Source of the DNA: Isoetes taiwanensis
Taxonomy: Eukaryota > Streptophyta > Lycopodiopsida > Isoetales > Isoetaceae
NCBI GenBank assembly: GCA_021234155.1
Contig: JAJEKV010000013.1
Coordinates: 5,772,775 to 5,836,774 of the forward strand
DNA: 64,000 nucleotides
Reading direction: 5' to 3'
Both the position numbers and the translations under genes were made by a program. Below the pieces are notes generated by a model. It did not search any database. It was given only the letters and a program-made list of their open reading frames with translations, and was not told the DNA's origin. Shown here one piece after another: positions 46,254-58,445 of this stretch; within the stretch, counting starts at the first letter, position 1; the number at the start of each line of letters is the position of its first letter.

Positions 46254-46752
46254 TCTATGTAAGCTCCCTATTCTCGAGCGATTTTGTCAAAACCTCTTGC
46301 CTTAAACCCTGTCGGGAAGCCCTAACATTTTCGTATTTGCTTACTGAATCATTTTTGGACATAAAAAGTGTTTCCTGTTGCCGTTTATCTTTCATTAACA
46401 TTGAAATAGCAAGGTTGACCACATACTAGTGGCAGGCAGCGGCACCAATAAACTTGTCCCCTCAAATTATCTAGGGCTCATTCCCATTAACGTCTGAACT
46501 GATTTTCCTAACTCAGCCACTCAGCAAATTAAGGGCGGCAATTTTTTTTCGACCGTCTACCATTCTCATTGAACCTAAAATTTAATTTCGCCACATCAGC
46601 AAAGGGAAGGCAGAAAGAAACGTTCCCATTGCAATCCGATTTGCTTTGCTCCGAATTCTTTCCGGTGAAAGGCACCTGGGTTCTGCAGTATCTCATCCTT
46701 GCTACACCCGAAGCTAGGTATTGCAATTGCTTCACAGGTTAGTTTTCCAGAA

Positions 46753-48091
46753 ATGGATGCAGCCAAGCTTATGTTGATTGCAATTCTATTGAAGGCCATG
46801 ACAATAAATTTAAACATTTTAGAAAGTTTGACTGAGCTTCAAGAAGAAGAGGATACAGAGAATGAGTTTGTGATTGGAAACCAACAAATTATGGATTATG
46901 ATGAGTCTGGAGAATTCCCTGATTCAATGTCTTCCATCCTATTCTTATCAATGATATCAGATGAATTTAAAATGCCCAGAGGGACTTTGACAGGGATAAG
47001 ATATGGCATATGGTATATTCGACCGCGTTCAGTGCATTGGTGGTTTCATTATGAAGGATGGGTCATGCAAGTGGATCCAGGTCGTTTCAAAGAATTATTT
47101 AGAGTATCTCAAGACACTTTCCACTATATTTGCAACCTAGTGGCACCTGCATTGGAGACAAATACTCCACCTACTTTTTCTCACATTCCAAATCGTGTGC
47201 TGTCAGTGGAGAAACAGGTGGCCATTGCTTTGAAAAGGTTAGCATCTGGTGATAGTTTCTTGAGCATCTCATAATTATTTGGAATTGGATCTTCTACAGC
47301 TGCCAGAGTCACTATTAAGTTTGTTCATGCCTTGCTACATAATGCTCAACATCACTTAGAGTGGCCAACAGGTGATGCAATGGTTGCAGTCAAACGAGGC
47401 TTCCAATCCATACATGGCTTTCCCAACTGTTGTGGAGCAATTGACGCACACACGTCTTAATGGAACTTCCTGCCTATGAGAGCGAGGTCGATTGGTTTGA
47501 CAGGAAAAGTAACTACTCTATGCTTGTTCAGGCTATAGTTGATAGCCGTACAAAATTCTTGGACGTAGTTGCAGGTTATCCCGGTAGTGTTAATGATGCA
47601 CGCCAATTAAGGATCTCAAACTTTGCGCAACTAGTTGAAAGACAAGAGCGATTAAATGGGCCTACAATACAAATCAATAACCGTAGTGTCCGAGAATATA
47701 TCATAGGTGATGCAGGCTATCCTTATGGTTGATTGTACCATTTCCTGGTACACAGTTGCCTCCTATAACTGACAGGTTTAATTACATGCATTCTTCTACT
47801 CGTATGGCGGTTGAGCGTGCTTTTGGACTCTTGAAACGGTCATGGCAACTCCTTCACAGGAAGATTTACAAACCAAACAAGGAGGCTTTGTCTAGAACTA
47901 TATTGGCATGTTGTATGTTGCACAATATTATGATTGACAGAGGTGACCGTTACTCCCAAGCTGTGATCGAGAGTACAGTGGGCCTCGACCCATCATTCCC
48001 ATACTTGAATGAGCCTGTTGGTCGGGAGCCTAATAGCACTGGTTTTGAGCTGCTACAGGTCATATGCAATTATTTGTGGACACGAAGATAG
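46753..48091 (+). pseudogene. Harbinger DDE transposase, broken
   Basis: The nuclease/transposase of the element (HARBI1-like, DDE_Tnp_4 fold), which would cut and rejoin the element ends. The frame starts at 46753 (MDAAKLMLIAILL) or upstream at 46699. The DDE residues are recognisable: D in CCGAIDAH (near 47445), D in YPGSVNDARQL (near 47595), and E in AVERAFGLLK (near 47813). A TAA at 47272 interrupts the helical part, and frameshifts occur near 47455 and 47730, so no functional protein can be made. The usual length is about 400 residues, and the remnants cover nearly all of it. Confidence 0.88.
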
Positions 48092-50316
48092 ACCATTCAT
48101 TCAATGGAAACAAACATTCAATGTGTACTGTTCAAAACAAATAGTTGTTGTTTGGTGTGCAATTAAATGTGTACTGTTTTCATATTATACATTTGCTTTT
48201 TGTTGTGCAATTCATTGTATGCAGCTATGATGGAGTTGGACTTGCTGAATTCTCATTAACAGGACATTATGAATCTACAGTTTCAATTTGAAGCCCCAAA
48301 TTTGTGCCATATCAAGATGTTTTATACATTGCTTTTGTTGATAGGATTGGATGATTGAATGCAAAGAAAGTTGGAAAAATTGCAGTCTCCCAAATGGTGC
48401 AGGACTTATGCTTTGCAGAAGTGGTAGAAAAAGCTCAATATATGAATGTATTCTCCACATAATGATAAAATACAACTCCAATATGAGTAGTCTAAAAAGC
48501 ATTCAGCTGCCTTTGCGAAAAAGTTAACTGCGAAAAAGTTACAGTGTGATTTATAGAGGCTCTGCTGCTCATATAGTCTGAGGCAATAATTTGATGTTGT
48601 TGATTGAAACCAAGATCCTAGACAAAGTAAACTGACCCAAAATCAATTAAAGTATCAAGGGCCAAACGTTTCTTTAAATTTCTTTCATTGGAATTTTCTT
48701 AAAATCTGTACATTCAATCTGTGCTTCCAATCCAAAAACTTTATAATCAGGAAAGATGTAATATGCAGAAGAGAAGAACATGGAACGGAGTCAAAGCTAG
48801 GAAAAACAGGGCAAAAAAAAGGATGCTGCCTACAAGAGGTTTGCATCAGCTGCCTTTGCGAAAAAGTTAACTCGGTTGATCTCAACGTTGCCTTAGTTGA
48901 CCCCAACAAGCGACAAAAATTATCCTTTAGGACTTATTTGATTTCTCTTCCTAGCATTACAGTATGATTTATAGAGGCTCTGCTGCTCATATAGTCTGAG
49001 GCAATAATTTGATGTTGTTGATTGAAACCAAGATCCTAGCCAAAGTAAACTGACTCAAAATCAACTAAAGTATCAAGGGCCAAACGTTTCTTTAAATTTC
49101 CTTCATTGGAACTTTCTTAAAATATGTACATTCAATGTAGATTAACAATGTAGATGAACAAGACTGATATTGCAGAGCTGCCAAGCTTGGAACAAATACA
49201 TAGGACATTTATCAGCATATCACTGTTCCTGTGCCCTTGTCATAGAGGACAATTTGACAATTTGTTACATGAAAGATCAATAGCTTTTAGACCATTTGTA
49301 GGCAATATACCACTCAAAAAATGTTGTTTTTTTCTGCATCTACTTGAGAATGAATAGCAAGCTCATCAGGTAAGGCAACCATAACCATAGATGAGCAAAG
49401 CTCAGGAGAGGTGCCACAATGCGTTCCCCAGAATTCAGCAAGCATCTTGCCCATACGAACCACAGACTCGTGATTTAAATTTTGCTGTGACAGCTAACTG
49501 GGCACTATAATCCCTTGTGCCAATCTATGAACTTTCATCAAATAATCCAGCTCCATAATTGTGAGAAACAATAGGATGATGAAGACGGTCTAAATGCTCC
49601 TGTTTGCAATGAAAAAAAGCCACTGTCAGAGGAGCAAATAACCACTTATGCAAATTACTAGTGTAATAATCATTAATCCCTAAAATGAATTAGAAATGTG
49701 AATGACATGTAGAAAGATATCATGAACCAGTCAATTACTAGTTTTTTTGCCATTACTAGCCTCATGATGCCAGGTTGCTACATCAGCAAGCTAGGCCAAT
49801 GTTTATGAACAAACTGCTGTAAATTTGAACGCTTCAAAAGAGCCATTGAAATGGAAATATTATCCTGTGGTTTTTTTACTGACCAGAAGTTGCAAGTCAG
49901 CATTCCCAATACCACTATTTGAAAATGATAGTTCCTGCAATGATTTTGTCAGACCTACAAAGGACATTAACTTACAGTATGGCTAAACCCTCAAGAAAAG
50001 ACCCAGGTAAAGATGTGTATACAATGCATCTGCTAGCGCTTGCAGGTCACGCTTCTGTAAGCAAAATCCTAACTCAATCTTTTTTATCCATCCACCAGCA
50101 GAAATTGACCATGCTAGTGCCCTATTACATAAATGTCAGTGTATATCAAATACAATACAAATCAAATACAAGGAGAAAAAGATAAATTAAATCAAATACA
50201 ATACAATTCAAACAAAGTAATGCAAATATGAATGTTTGACAACAGATTTAATCTCAAGAGAATTCTCAATATGAATGTTTGACAACAGATTTAATCTCAA
50301 GAGAATTCTCTTTCCT
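48092..50316. other. Interior of the Harbinger element between its genes
   Basis: AT-rich, with no gene. It contains the duplicated segment described separately and a short repeated ATGAATGTTTGACAACAGAT (at 50228 and 50270). Presumably it carries the 3' ends of both convergent transcripts. Confidence 0.5.
48505..49141. repeat. Direct repeat of about 185 bp, twice
   Basis: The segment from about 48541 to 48720 recurs at about 48961-49140 with few changes (start ACAGT(G/A)TGATTTATAGAGGC, end GTACATTCAAT). A separate piece, CAGCTGCCTTTGCGAAAAAG, precedes each copy (48505 and 48848) at different distances. Local duplication within the transposon. Confidence 0.8.
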
Positions 50317-51535
50317 TCATTTGTTATTGGCACCTGAATTCTGACATAATTGCATGAACCCAGATGCAATAACTTGAAGTGCACTCGCTGCTGTAGCAGC
50401 AATCTCTAGGCTTTTCTCCTTCAATGCAATTTGTTTTTCATGTAACTCCCGTTGCATATTCATTTTTTGAGCATGCAATTCCTTCTGCATGCTCTCTTGC
50501 CTTGACCTCCACTCTATCCTAGTGTCCTCACTTTTCTGCATTAAGTTAATCCACCCATCCACACCACGAGGTACCCTTCCTCTTTTTTTACCCGAGCTAT
50601 GTTCTGGTTGCACACTACTCCCATCACCATCGGTAAGACTCTCGTTGTTAACATCTTCTTCTTCCTGAGTGATGTCCAGTTCATTTCCTTCAAAATTGAA
50701 GCATACAAAATGAATTAAGCAAAAACAATCAAAGCTGAAACTAAAAAACATAAAACAGAAACTAACCTGATGATGTAGTGAAAGAAGCTGGAATAGATGA
50801 CTTTGAAACTAAACTGCCCAGATTTACAGCGGTTTTCATGCCATACCATCGATCCATAGCTTCATAAACATCGGAGAAGAAGTTTATTGGCAAATTGCTA
50901 TCCTTGCGCTCAGGATTTGCCATCTGCCAATAATTATTTCTACCACTTGGAATTTGCCTTTCATAGTCATTGATTTTCTTGAAGTCTGCCGCCAAAGATT
51001 CCCACTTGCTCATGCATGCCTTGGCTGACCTGCGCACGTTATTCTTCCAACAATACTCTTCTATGTCATTCCATCTAACTTCTTTCTTCTTCATCTTCTC
51101 TCTTCCCCCACCAAATAGACGAAGTTCATCATCTTCTTTCTTAGCGGCTTGTAGAACCAATAATTCATGAGCTGTCCAATGTGTGCTAGCATATTGCCTT
51201 GCAGTGGGAATGGCAGACATGGGATTTGAAGCATGGTGGCCAACGCCAAATGCAGCAGTAGGCATGTCATGGCATCCCATGCCTTGAGTTTCATGCACAA
51301 TTTCATCTTCAGACTCATCTAGCATCCTACTGAATGAGTTCTGTGCAATAATAATTTAAGCATTTTAGCAATTTCAGTAACTATACAGACAATGGAAATC
51401 GAAAATTGTGTGAAAGTAATTTGCAATACAATGTAAACATCACCTTACCTGGTGAAACTGTTCATATTGATCATGTTGCTGCTGTTGTGCTGCAAAAAAA
51501 TTAAAAGCAGACCCAGCACCGTTGCTTCCTCTCAT
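50317..51535 (-). CDS. Harbinger Myb/trihelix DNA-binding partner, three exons, 343 aa
   Basis: The second gene of a PIF/Harbinger element, whose product binds the element ends and brings the transposase to the nucleus. Exons are 51535-51449, 51340-50767 and 50687-50317, all with GT-AG borders and in frame (introns of 108 and 79 bp), giving 343 codons and no stop. Residues about 60-165 form a Myb/SANT-like trihelix domain (THWTAHELLVLQAAKKEDDE, VRWNDIEEYCWKNNV, KACMSKWESLAADFKKIN). The C-terminal part is acidic, then basic (SGKKRGRVPRG), and ends in a coiled coil (residues about 270-325). The start was chosen because exon 1 has a Q-rich N-terminus and a clean donor. It appears intact while its partner transposase is broken. 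Confidence 0.85.
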
Positions 51536-51916
51536 GGCTCAAGAAAAGGGTTTCGGCTATTCTCTTGTCTCCGGAAGGAAAGAAACTAAAGAAATGGTGG
51601 AAATTGACATCTACAATGACGAATTTGATGGCGCCAAATTCTGTTGCTACTGGAGTCATGGGGTAACAGGCAGATCAAACCTGCCAGATCTACACAAAAC
51701 GACAAACCCGGTTCCCAAATGGGGAACTCAGAAGCGTTCGATGACTTCTGGAAAAAGGGAAGGTAACCCGGCCACGTCAACCAAATTCAGAAAAAAAAAA
51801 TGCAATAGGAACGTAACTTGAAGAACCGGGTTCGCCACATGGCAAAGGTGCCTTTAATTTTTGGGCTAATGGGGATGGGGCCTAAGTGAAAACTCCAAGA
51901 ATTTGCAAGTGGCGGT

Positions 51917-52068
51917 CGTCTACATTATGTGCAATGGAAGGGTATTTTGCCCCCGACCGCATTCTTGCCCGCAGTCACGGGTCGGGCAAGAATGCCTGAC
52001 CCCTTTCCATCGGATTCTGCAAGTCAGGGGGCTGGCAAGAATGCCTGACCCCTTTCCATTGCACTACG
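51917..52068. mobile_element. Small inverted-repeat element, MITE-like
   Basis: ACATTATGTGCAATGGAAGG at the left and CCTTTCCATTGCACTACGTT at the right are imperfect inverted repeats about 150 bp apart. Inside are two direct copies of GCAAGAATGCCTGACCCCTT (near 51986 and 52034). It lies 35 bp beyond the Harbinger right end. No clear target duplication, so a MITE is likely but not certain. Confidence 0.5.
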
Positions 52069-53474
52069 TTAAGGTAAGCTCCTTGACCAGCTTCTGCAGG
52101 TTTTTGAGAGGCTATTTGTCATTCTGGACAAGAATGAATCAAGAAAACTACGGAAGACTCATCCACTTACCTTGACGTTGAGCAAACGATCTTTTATTAA
52201 CAATCCACTAGAGGTAACCCAATCTTAACTAACTAAGATCAACCACATCTTTAGTCTACACCTTCATTCGGGAAGTTCCGGGAAACTCTTGTAATCTACT
52301 GGGCGAAGTCCCGATTTAGCTATATAGCTAGAAATAATAGGAGATCTCCTGCTAAAAATAAGAGGTTCTCTTGGTATTTCTGGAGAAATGGAGGCCTCGT
52401 ATTGGAGCTTGTTGGGTAGGTTTAGAAAGATGGAAAGATGATGGTTAAGAGGGGGTTAATTCCCCTTGCCCATGCAACCTCCAAATTCAATAGGCGCAGA
52501 ATCTTAACAAACTTTAAGGCTGTCATTGAAATGTTTATTACCCACCCATTTAATGAACCGTATTCAAAAAGCACAGTCAAATCTCTTCATAAGTAAAGCA
52601 CCCACTAACTAGTGCATACAAAAAAAAGTAAAACAAGTATCCTGGATTAAGGAAAACGTAGTCTAAATAAACCATAATACCGCTAAGACTAAGTATATGA
52701 TAACTAGCCTTATCTTACAAGTAATTTACCATCTTGACATGTAGACCAATGTGTAGGCACACTCAAATAGGGCCTTCCCCCTCATTGCTACACACGAGAC
52801 ACCCTCTCTACTATGTTGATGACATAGCTCGGTTTTGTTCTCTCGCTTGCAAAAATTGCACTCCTCAATGACAAGCCGGACTATATAGGTATGATTTGCA
52901 TTTTTGGGCGCACAATAAATAGCATAAATTCAATGGGCAACTTATGAACTACTCAGACAATTCAAATTGTTCAAAGGTTTCCTATAGTAATTTCAATAGT
53001 TCCAGAACATTGATTACGACGTGAATTCTTTCATCCCGAACTCATCTTCCAGATGGTAGTAGGTGCTCATCTTTAATACAGAGGGCAAACCCAGAGTAAT
53101 CTCCAACTTCACATGGTTAATTACTAAAACTTCGCATGCATCTCAAAAATATGGGAGGTTGGCCAACTAACATTACCGTCACGGGCCCATCTATCTTTAA
53201 GGCCCATGAACAAATGGTTTTTGAGTATTTTGCTTAAAATTAGCAAAAATTTCAACATGTTCATTCAACAGAGTTCACTTCATTTTATCTTTATCCCCTG
53301 TGTTAAAGCAGTGTTAAATCTATGTAAAGCCGAAAACCCTGGGGCAAAATGACCTATTTTAAACAAACATCAAAAATCGAGGGAATTTTGGCCTTCCCGG
53401 TTTTACGAAAATCAAATCAAGTCCTTTTATTAGACACTCCACACTCCAACAAGAGGGGTGCCCCTCGGGCAACC
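52069..53474. other. Gene-free stretch
   Basis: No coding sequence or known element seen. AT-rich with one GC-richer part near 53450 (GGGGTGCCCCTCGGGCAACC). Confidence 0.5.
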
Positions 53475-54244
53475 CGAAATTTTAACCACCTTAAAATTTC
53501 GTCCTCTTTCAGCTAATTTTTTAAATGCGAAACTTTCTGTTGACATCATCGCGGGCTTCTAGGCGGCGCTGCCTGTCCACTCCGTTTCTGCCCCAGCCTG
53601 TTTCTCTCTGTTTCTTGAGACTCAATCGATCTCAAGCTTTCATGCCCTAGACAAAACCAGCGGCCGCTGGTTTTTTGCTAGGGCAAAACCGGTGCCTGTT
53701 TTTTGCTCGATTTTTCTTCCGTGCGTCCGTTTGTTCTACCCAACCATCTACTTCAGGGTATGATACATTCGGCTTCAGCTTAAAAAAATGAGATCTTTGC
53801 TCTCCTAGTTGCAAGAAAATGGATTTGGCCGGCTATGGCGGATTTTGTGAATAGAGTGACTCCGGCTTTCGAGTTCAGAGTGCGGCATAGTTTTGTTAGA
53901 TTCGACGCTTTGGATTTTATTCGCAAAATAAGCCGATAGTTTTTCTTATATATGCTTCAACAAACCATCATGCATAGACAGCAACAAAACCCTATTTTTC
54001 TATTTCTTTAAGAAAGACATTTGATAGCGATATTGGCTTCTCTTTTACTGTCGGATTCATACCACAAAATCGTCCGATATCGCCCAGGCTACTACACAAA
54101 ACCGGGTTCAATCAAGGCTACTTTTGCTTGTTCTTCTGAATTTTTTCTTCCAGTTGCCTGAATCTAGCGGCAGAAGAGTTCAAGAGCTTCTCAAGAACGG
54201 ACTGAAATTTTAAGGTGGATTAAAGTTTCGACAGAGAATTTCAC
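53475..54244. repeat. Inverted copies of a GAAATTTTAA...CC palindrome
   Basis: CGAAATTTTAACCACCTTAA near 53478-53507 is matched in inverted orientation by TGAAATTTTAAGGTGGATTA near 54203-54232. Both are partly self-palindromic. They may be the ends of a foldback element of about 0.75 kb, whose interior has no gene, or unrelated short repeats. The interior has the look of 5' flanking DNA of the BTB gene. Confidence 0.3.
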
Positions 54245-54359
54245 TCACCATTGAAATTTCAGAAGGAAATTTCGAGCAGACCTGGCGGTGCCACTCGCGG
54301 CTCGTGGCACGCCACGCCAGGTCAGCTCGAAATTTCCGCCTGAAATTTCAACAAGGTGA
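54245..54359. repeat. Hairpin with arms of about 50 bp
   Basis: Left arm 54245-54294 and right arm 54305-54359 are reverse complements apart from a few mismatches and a four-base insertion in the right arm, with the loop TCGCGGCTCG between. Arms contain GAAATTTC twice and GACCTGGCG. It lies about 170 bp upstream of the BTB start codon. If transcribed it would form a strong hairpin in the 5' leader. Architecture and length are like the hairpin at 16180-16285. Confidence 0.75.
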
Positions 54360-54528
54360 AAAAAACCCAAATACGTTAGACTGCCTCAGTTTTCCCAAAA
54401 TGTCATGGGAATGCTGGCACGGCATGGCTGCAAAACCCTAAATAGATCGGTCCGTTACCCTTGCCCAATTTACTTGGTTTTGGGTGGAGGCGGGTGGGGA
54501 AATCGTTGCTTGTAGAAGAATCCAATAA

Positions 54529-56089
54529 ATGATGGAAGGATCGGATGCTTTACCCGCAGATTTCATCGATGATTTTCCCTTCAAATTTGGAGATGATCAG
54601 ACTGCAGATGTGGTGCTCACGCTCGAGGCAATGGAAGGTGAGACATATGCACGCTTGCATCTCCATTCTCATATCCTTTGCCAATCAGAATTTTTTAAAG
54701 CTCGTCTTTCAGAACGTTGGGCATCAAGCCATGACAAACTTCCCCTGCAGCTCACTCTGGACAGCTGCAAAAATTTACAAATGTATGTAGCATGTATGAA
54801 ACTGATGTATGTTCCGAAGGAATCTCTCTATGCTTCATTTGGCAGTGTTGAAGAGGCCATCGGCATCTTAGAGGTAGCCTCCCAACTTTTGTTCCATGCT
54901 TGTATCACTGGTTGCATGCATTATCTGGAAATTGTTGCTTGGAGCATTGAAGAGGAAGAATTGATCAGGTCTTGCATTTCTACCTTCCATTTAACGCCCA
55001 CTCGGCCTCGCAGATAAGCTTTCTATACCTGATAAGCCTGTGGACGTGATGAAGGATACTATTCTTAGTTTGATTAGACATGGGGCTATGGATATTGCTG
55101 AAGGATTAATGATAGACAATGTTGAACCGATTTTTTTCTCTACATTTGGAACATTGAATGACGGCATCCTGCTGGAAGAGCTGCAATGGTGTGTACGCCC
55201 ACTGATTAATGATTTGGGTTATGGGGTTATGGAAGAGGATGAATATTCAGATTATGTATCTCGTTTGGAGTTTATACTTGACCAATTGGATAAATGTCAA
55301 GTTGCTGAGAAAGTATTTGAGATACTTACTGATGATCAGGAAGTGGTTGACGCTATATCACGTGGATTGGGCAGAGGGTTGGTTTCTTCCTTTGTGAATC
55401 ATATGTTTGGAGCACTGCAAAATGGCAAAGTGATGGCATCCATTGCAGTGAGAGTGGCCCTCCTTTGTAAATGGTTGCCTATTATTGCTGAACTTGATTG
55501 TAAGCTTCTGAAAGGTGAAATGACTTGCAATGTTGTTAAATCACTTCCATTGATAAATCAGATGCTGATTTTTAAAATCTGGATTAAGTCTTGGTGTAAG
55601 CTGTATGGGTATATGGAAGAGGATGCGCTGTCATCTCATTTGAGGTGGATTCTTAACCAATTGGATAAATCTGAAGTTGCTGAGATAACTTTTGAAATAC
55701 TTGCTGATGAAGAAGTGGTTAATGCTATATGGAACACAATGTCATCAAATGAGCTTTTTTTTTCCTTTGTAAATCAGATGTTTGGGATACTGCAAAATGG
55801 TAAAGTGATGGTGTCCGTTGCAGTGAGAGTGGCCCTCCTAAGTAAATGGTTGCCCGATATTGCTAACCTTGATTGCAAGCTTCTGAAGGGTGAATTGCTT
55901 TGCAATGCTGTAAAATCTCTTCCAATGACAAATCAAGAGATGATTTTTAAAGTCTGGATTAAGTCCTGCTGTAAGCCGCGGATTCTTGAAAAAGCTTTTA
56001 GTTGCTGGTGTCAGAAGTTAAGGAGAACTCGTAAAGATCACAATGCTGAACCTTCAGATCCAGAGCCAATGGAACTTGTGAGAAAATAG
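54529..56089 (+). CDS. BTB/POZ protein with internal duplication and one frameshift
   Basis: The first 162 codons (54529-55017) encode a BTB/POZ domain: F-G-D-D-Q-T-A-D-V-V-L-T near residue 20, LHLHSHILCQSEFFKARLSE at about 45-64, and LLFHACITGCMHYLEIVAW at about 125-145. This resembles the plant At1g63850/At3g05675-type BTB proteins, which are thought to be Cullin-3 adaptors. The next frame (open before 55040, GLADKLSIPDKPV, to 56089) continues it. The change near 54995-55010 needs a one-base shift and has no intron signals. The C-terminal part contains two homologous units of about 123 residues (55232-55600 and 55616-55975), sharing LQNGKVM, AVRVALL, KWLP and LDCKLLKGE. ATG ATG at 54529 gives the start. 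Either a recent pseudogene or a base-call error. Confidence 0.75.
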
Positions 56090-58445
56090 TTAGTTTTCCT
56101 TGGAACGTTTTTTATTTGTGTCCTTGATCATCTTGATGTTCTTATTGACAGCACAGCAAAGTGCCATCAAAATTTATGCTCAGTTTTTCTCATATACATC
56201 ACTCGGATCCGTGTTCATGCTCTCAGTCTATTTCGCCTATTTCCTAACAGAGAAAACCTATTTTCTATGAACAAAGCCACGTGACTAGACTTGACGAAGA
56301 CTATCTCTCATTTAGTCAAACCTAGAGAAATTTGGCAAGGATGCTTGGGCATCATCCTATATCTACGCGCAATCAATTGTTGAGGAATATGATCTAATTG
56401 CAGTGTGATGACATGTCTGCTGTAGTGTTGATTTGTTCAAAATATCCACCATCAACTAGTGATCTCCCTCCCGGAGATTGAGTATTTGAAGTGCTACCAG
56501 TTGCCTCTGAATGAAACCTTGCCTAGCATGTTTTATGGAATGTTATTTTCTGAGTTGACAGTCTACTTCACCAACGGAATGCAAGGAATTGCTGATTTTT
56601 AGAGGTAACAACTCTCAAATGCTCTTAAGTTTTACTCTAATTCACGAAATGCCCTCTATTTTCTAAAATTCATGGCAACCTTCAATGTTTTCGTATTTCC
56701 CAAGATGCCCTTTTTATTCAACGGATATTTTTGGCGGAACTTTTCTAAAAGAGCTACTGTAGCAAGCAGCAAATTGGTCACATTCACGATGCGATTCCTC
56801 ACGGTCTCGATCTAAAAGGTAAGTCCATTCTTAGCAATCCATTCATGGCTAGCGGTATGTTTTTGGCTTAGGCATCGAATTTGCACTCTGCACCAAATTT
56901 GACCGGATCAGACAGTCGATTCCACCTGCACAAATCTTAGGCAGATCATCCATGTCCTTCACTACGAATCCTACTAGTATTTTTGTGTTGCCCGTAGGGG
57001 ACAACCCTTGGGGTGATGGGGGGAGTGATGGATAAAGGGCCCGGATGTTAGAATAATTTAGAATATTCGTCCTGGATGGTTGGTTGTGGACTTTTTGGCT
57101 TCTAGTGAGAGATAGTGACGGTCAGAGAGTGAAGATTGTATGCGAAGCCAGGTAGAAGGTGGAGATTTTGTTCCTTGGCGGTACCTCTTAAAAAAAAAAA
57201 TCAAAAACATAGTTTGGGGTGCATTATAGTTTGGGGTGGCTCTCGAATTTTGGTGACCAGTAGATTGGGGTATATTACAGCAAATATTCCCTCTCATAGC
57301 CTCCCAGCCTTCAATGCAAGTCAAGATGGGGTCAATCCATTCCATTTGACTTACGCCTCCAATAAAAGACCATCCCATAGTTATCTATCACAATAAAATA
57401 TTCCCACAGCATATATGAGCATCAAATTCCTATGAGCATTATGAGCATCAAATTCCAAGCATAACAGTCATCCCATACAAGAGATGGATGCTATGCTTAG
57501 GGGCCGAAGCCCACTAATAAAGCAAACAAGTTATTGCCCCTGTCAAACATATAAAAAACAAATGAATTCGGATGAACAGCAATAACAAATGATTTCGGAT
57601 GAGCAGCACGTTCACATGCATACAACCAACAAAACTTAATTTCAGCATACCTATACATTACCCAAAACCAAACTGTACAAGGCTCTTCTAGGCATAAGGC
57701 TCTTGAACTACTGTACCCAAAATCAAATTGTACCCAAAACCAAACTGTACAAGGCTCTTCCAGGCATAAGGCTCTTGAACTACTATGCTTGAACTACTGA
57801 ATGAGGAGTTCATGAACTATTGAATCAGGATCGTCGATACTTATGGCAAATCGGCTCTCTTTCCCAGGCCCATCGATCCAGCATGCAATTCGGCCCTCCT
57901 TTCGAAGCTGATACAAAAATGCACCAAAAATGCAGAAAAACCGGTTGCTTGGTTGTTTGTAAAAGCCCTGTGTTGTGAATGATAAATTACTAAGAAAATT
58001 ATATTTCATTGTCCAAGAGCAAGCCTGGGTTCACCCTGGGTTCACCTCTCTCCTCTGCCTAGCCCAATGCAAACATCGAAACCTTTAGAAACAGAGCCCT
58101 GCCATGGTTTTTGCTAAAGCCCAAAACAAGCCATGGTCTTCATCGCCACAGCCACAGATTGCGCCTGTTATGGCAAAGCAATTCAAGCAACTCTTTGCAA
58201 GTCGCTCTATTCCGACAGGATCTGGCCTCTGACTAAAACCCTGTTTCTTTTGTTCGATTTCTGCTCCAAAAGCTCTTGTCCGAAGAAACCCACATCCCTT
58301 GATTTTGATTCTTCCCGCCATGGCCTCAGGGAAGAAAGCAAGCAAGCAGACATGAATTCCCAAGCAACACCTACACCGCCATCTGCGGCATGCCCACGTG
58401 AAGCGCAGCCCTCCCGACCAACAAGCAAACACATTCAAACCCTAG
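56090..58445. other. Gene-free stretch
   Basis: No supported gene. A direct duplication at 57661-57783 (ACCAAACTGTACAAGGCTCT and the next 40 bp, twice) is the only structure. Plus-strand frame 58133-58459 (108 codons) runs into the retroelement fragment and is otherwise unremarkable. Confidence 0.45.

Larger units (their letters stand above)
46474..51882. mobile_element. PIF/Harbinger DNA transposon, two genes
   Basis: The terminal inverted repeats GGGCTCATTCCCATTA (46474-46489) and TAATGGGGATGGGGCC (51867-51882) pair at 13 of 16 positions. They enclose a PIF/Harbinger DDE nuclease gene on the plus strand and a Myb/trihelix gene on the minus strand, arranged tail to tail. This is the standard two-gene plan of the superfamily. 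The flanks read CTA and TAA, so a three-base target duplication is at best imperfect. The element is about 5.4 kb. The span between the genes also holds two direct repeats (48505-49141). Confidence 0.8.
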
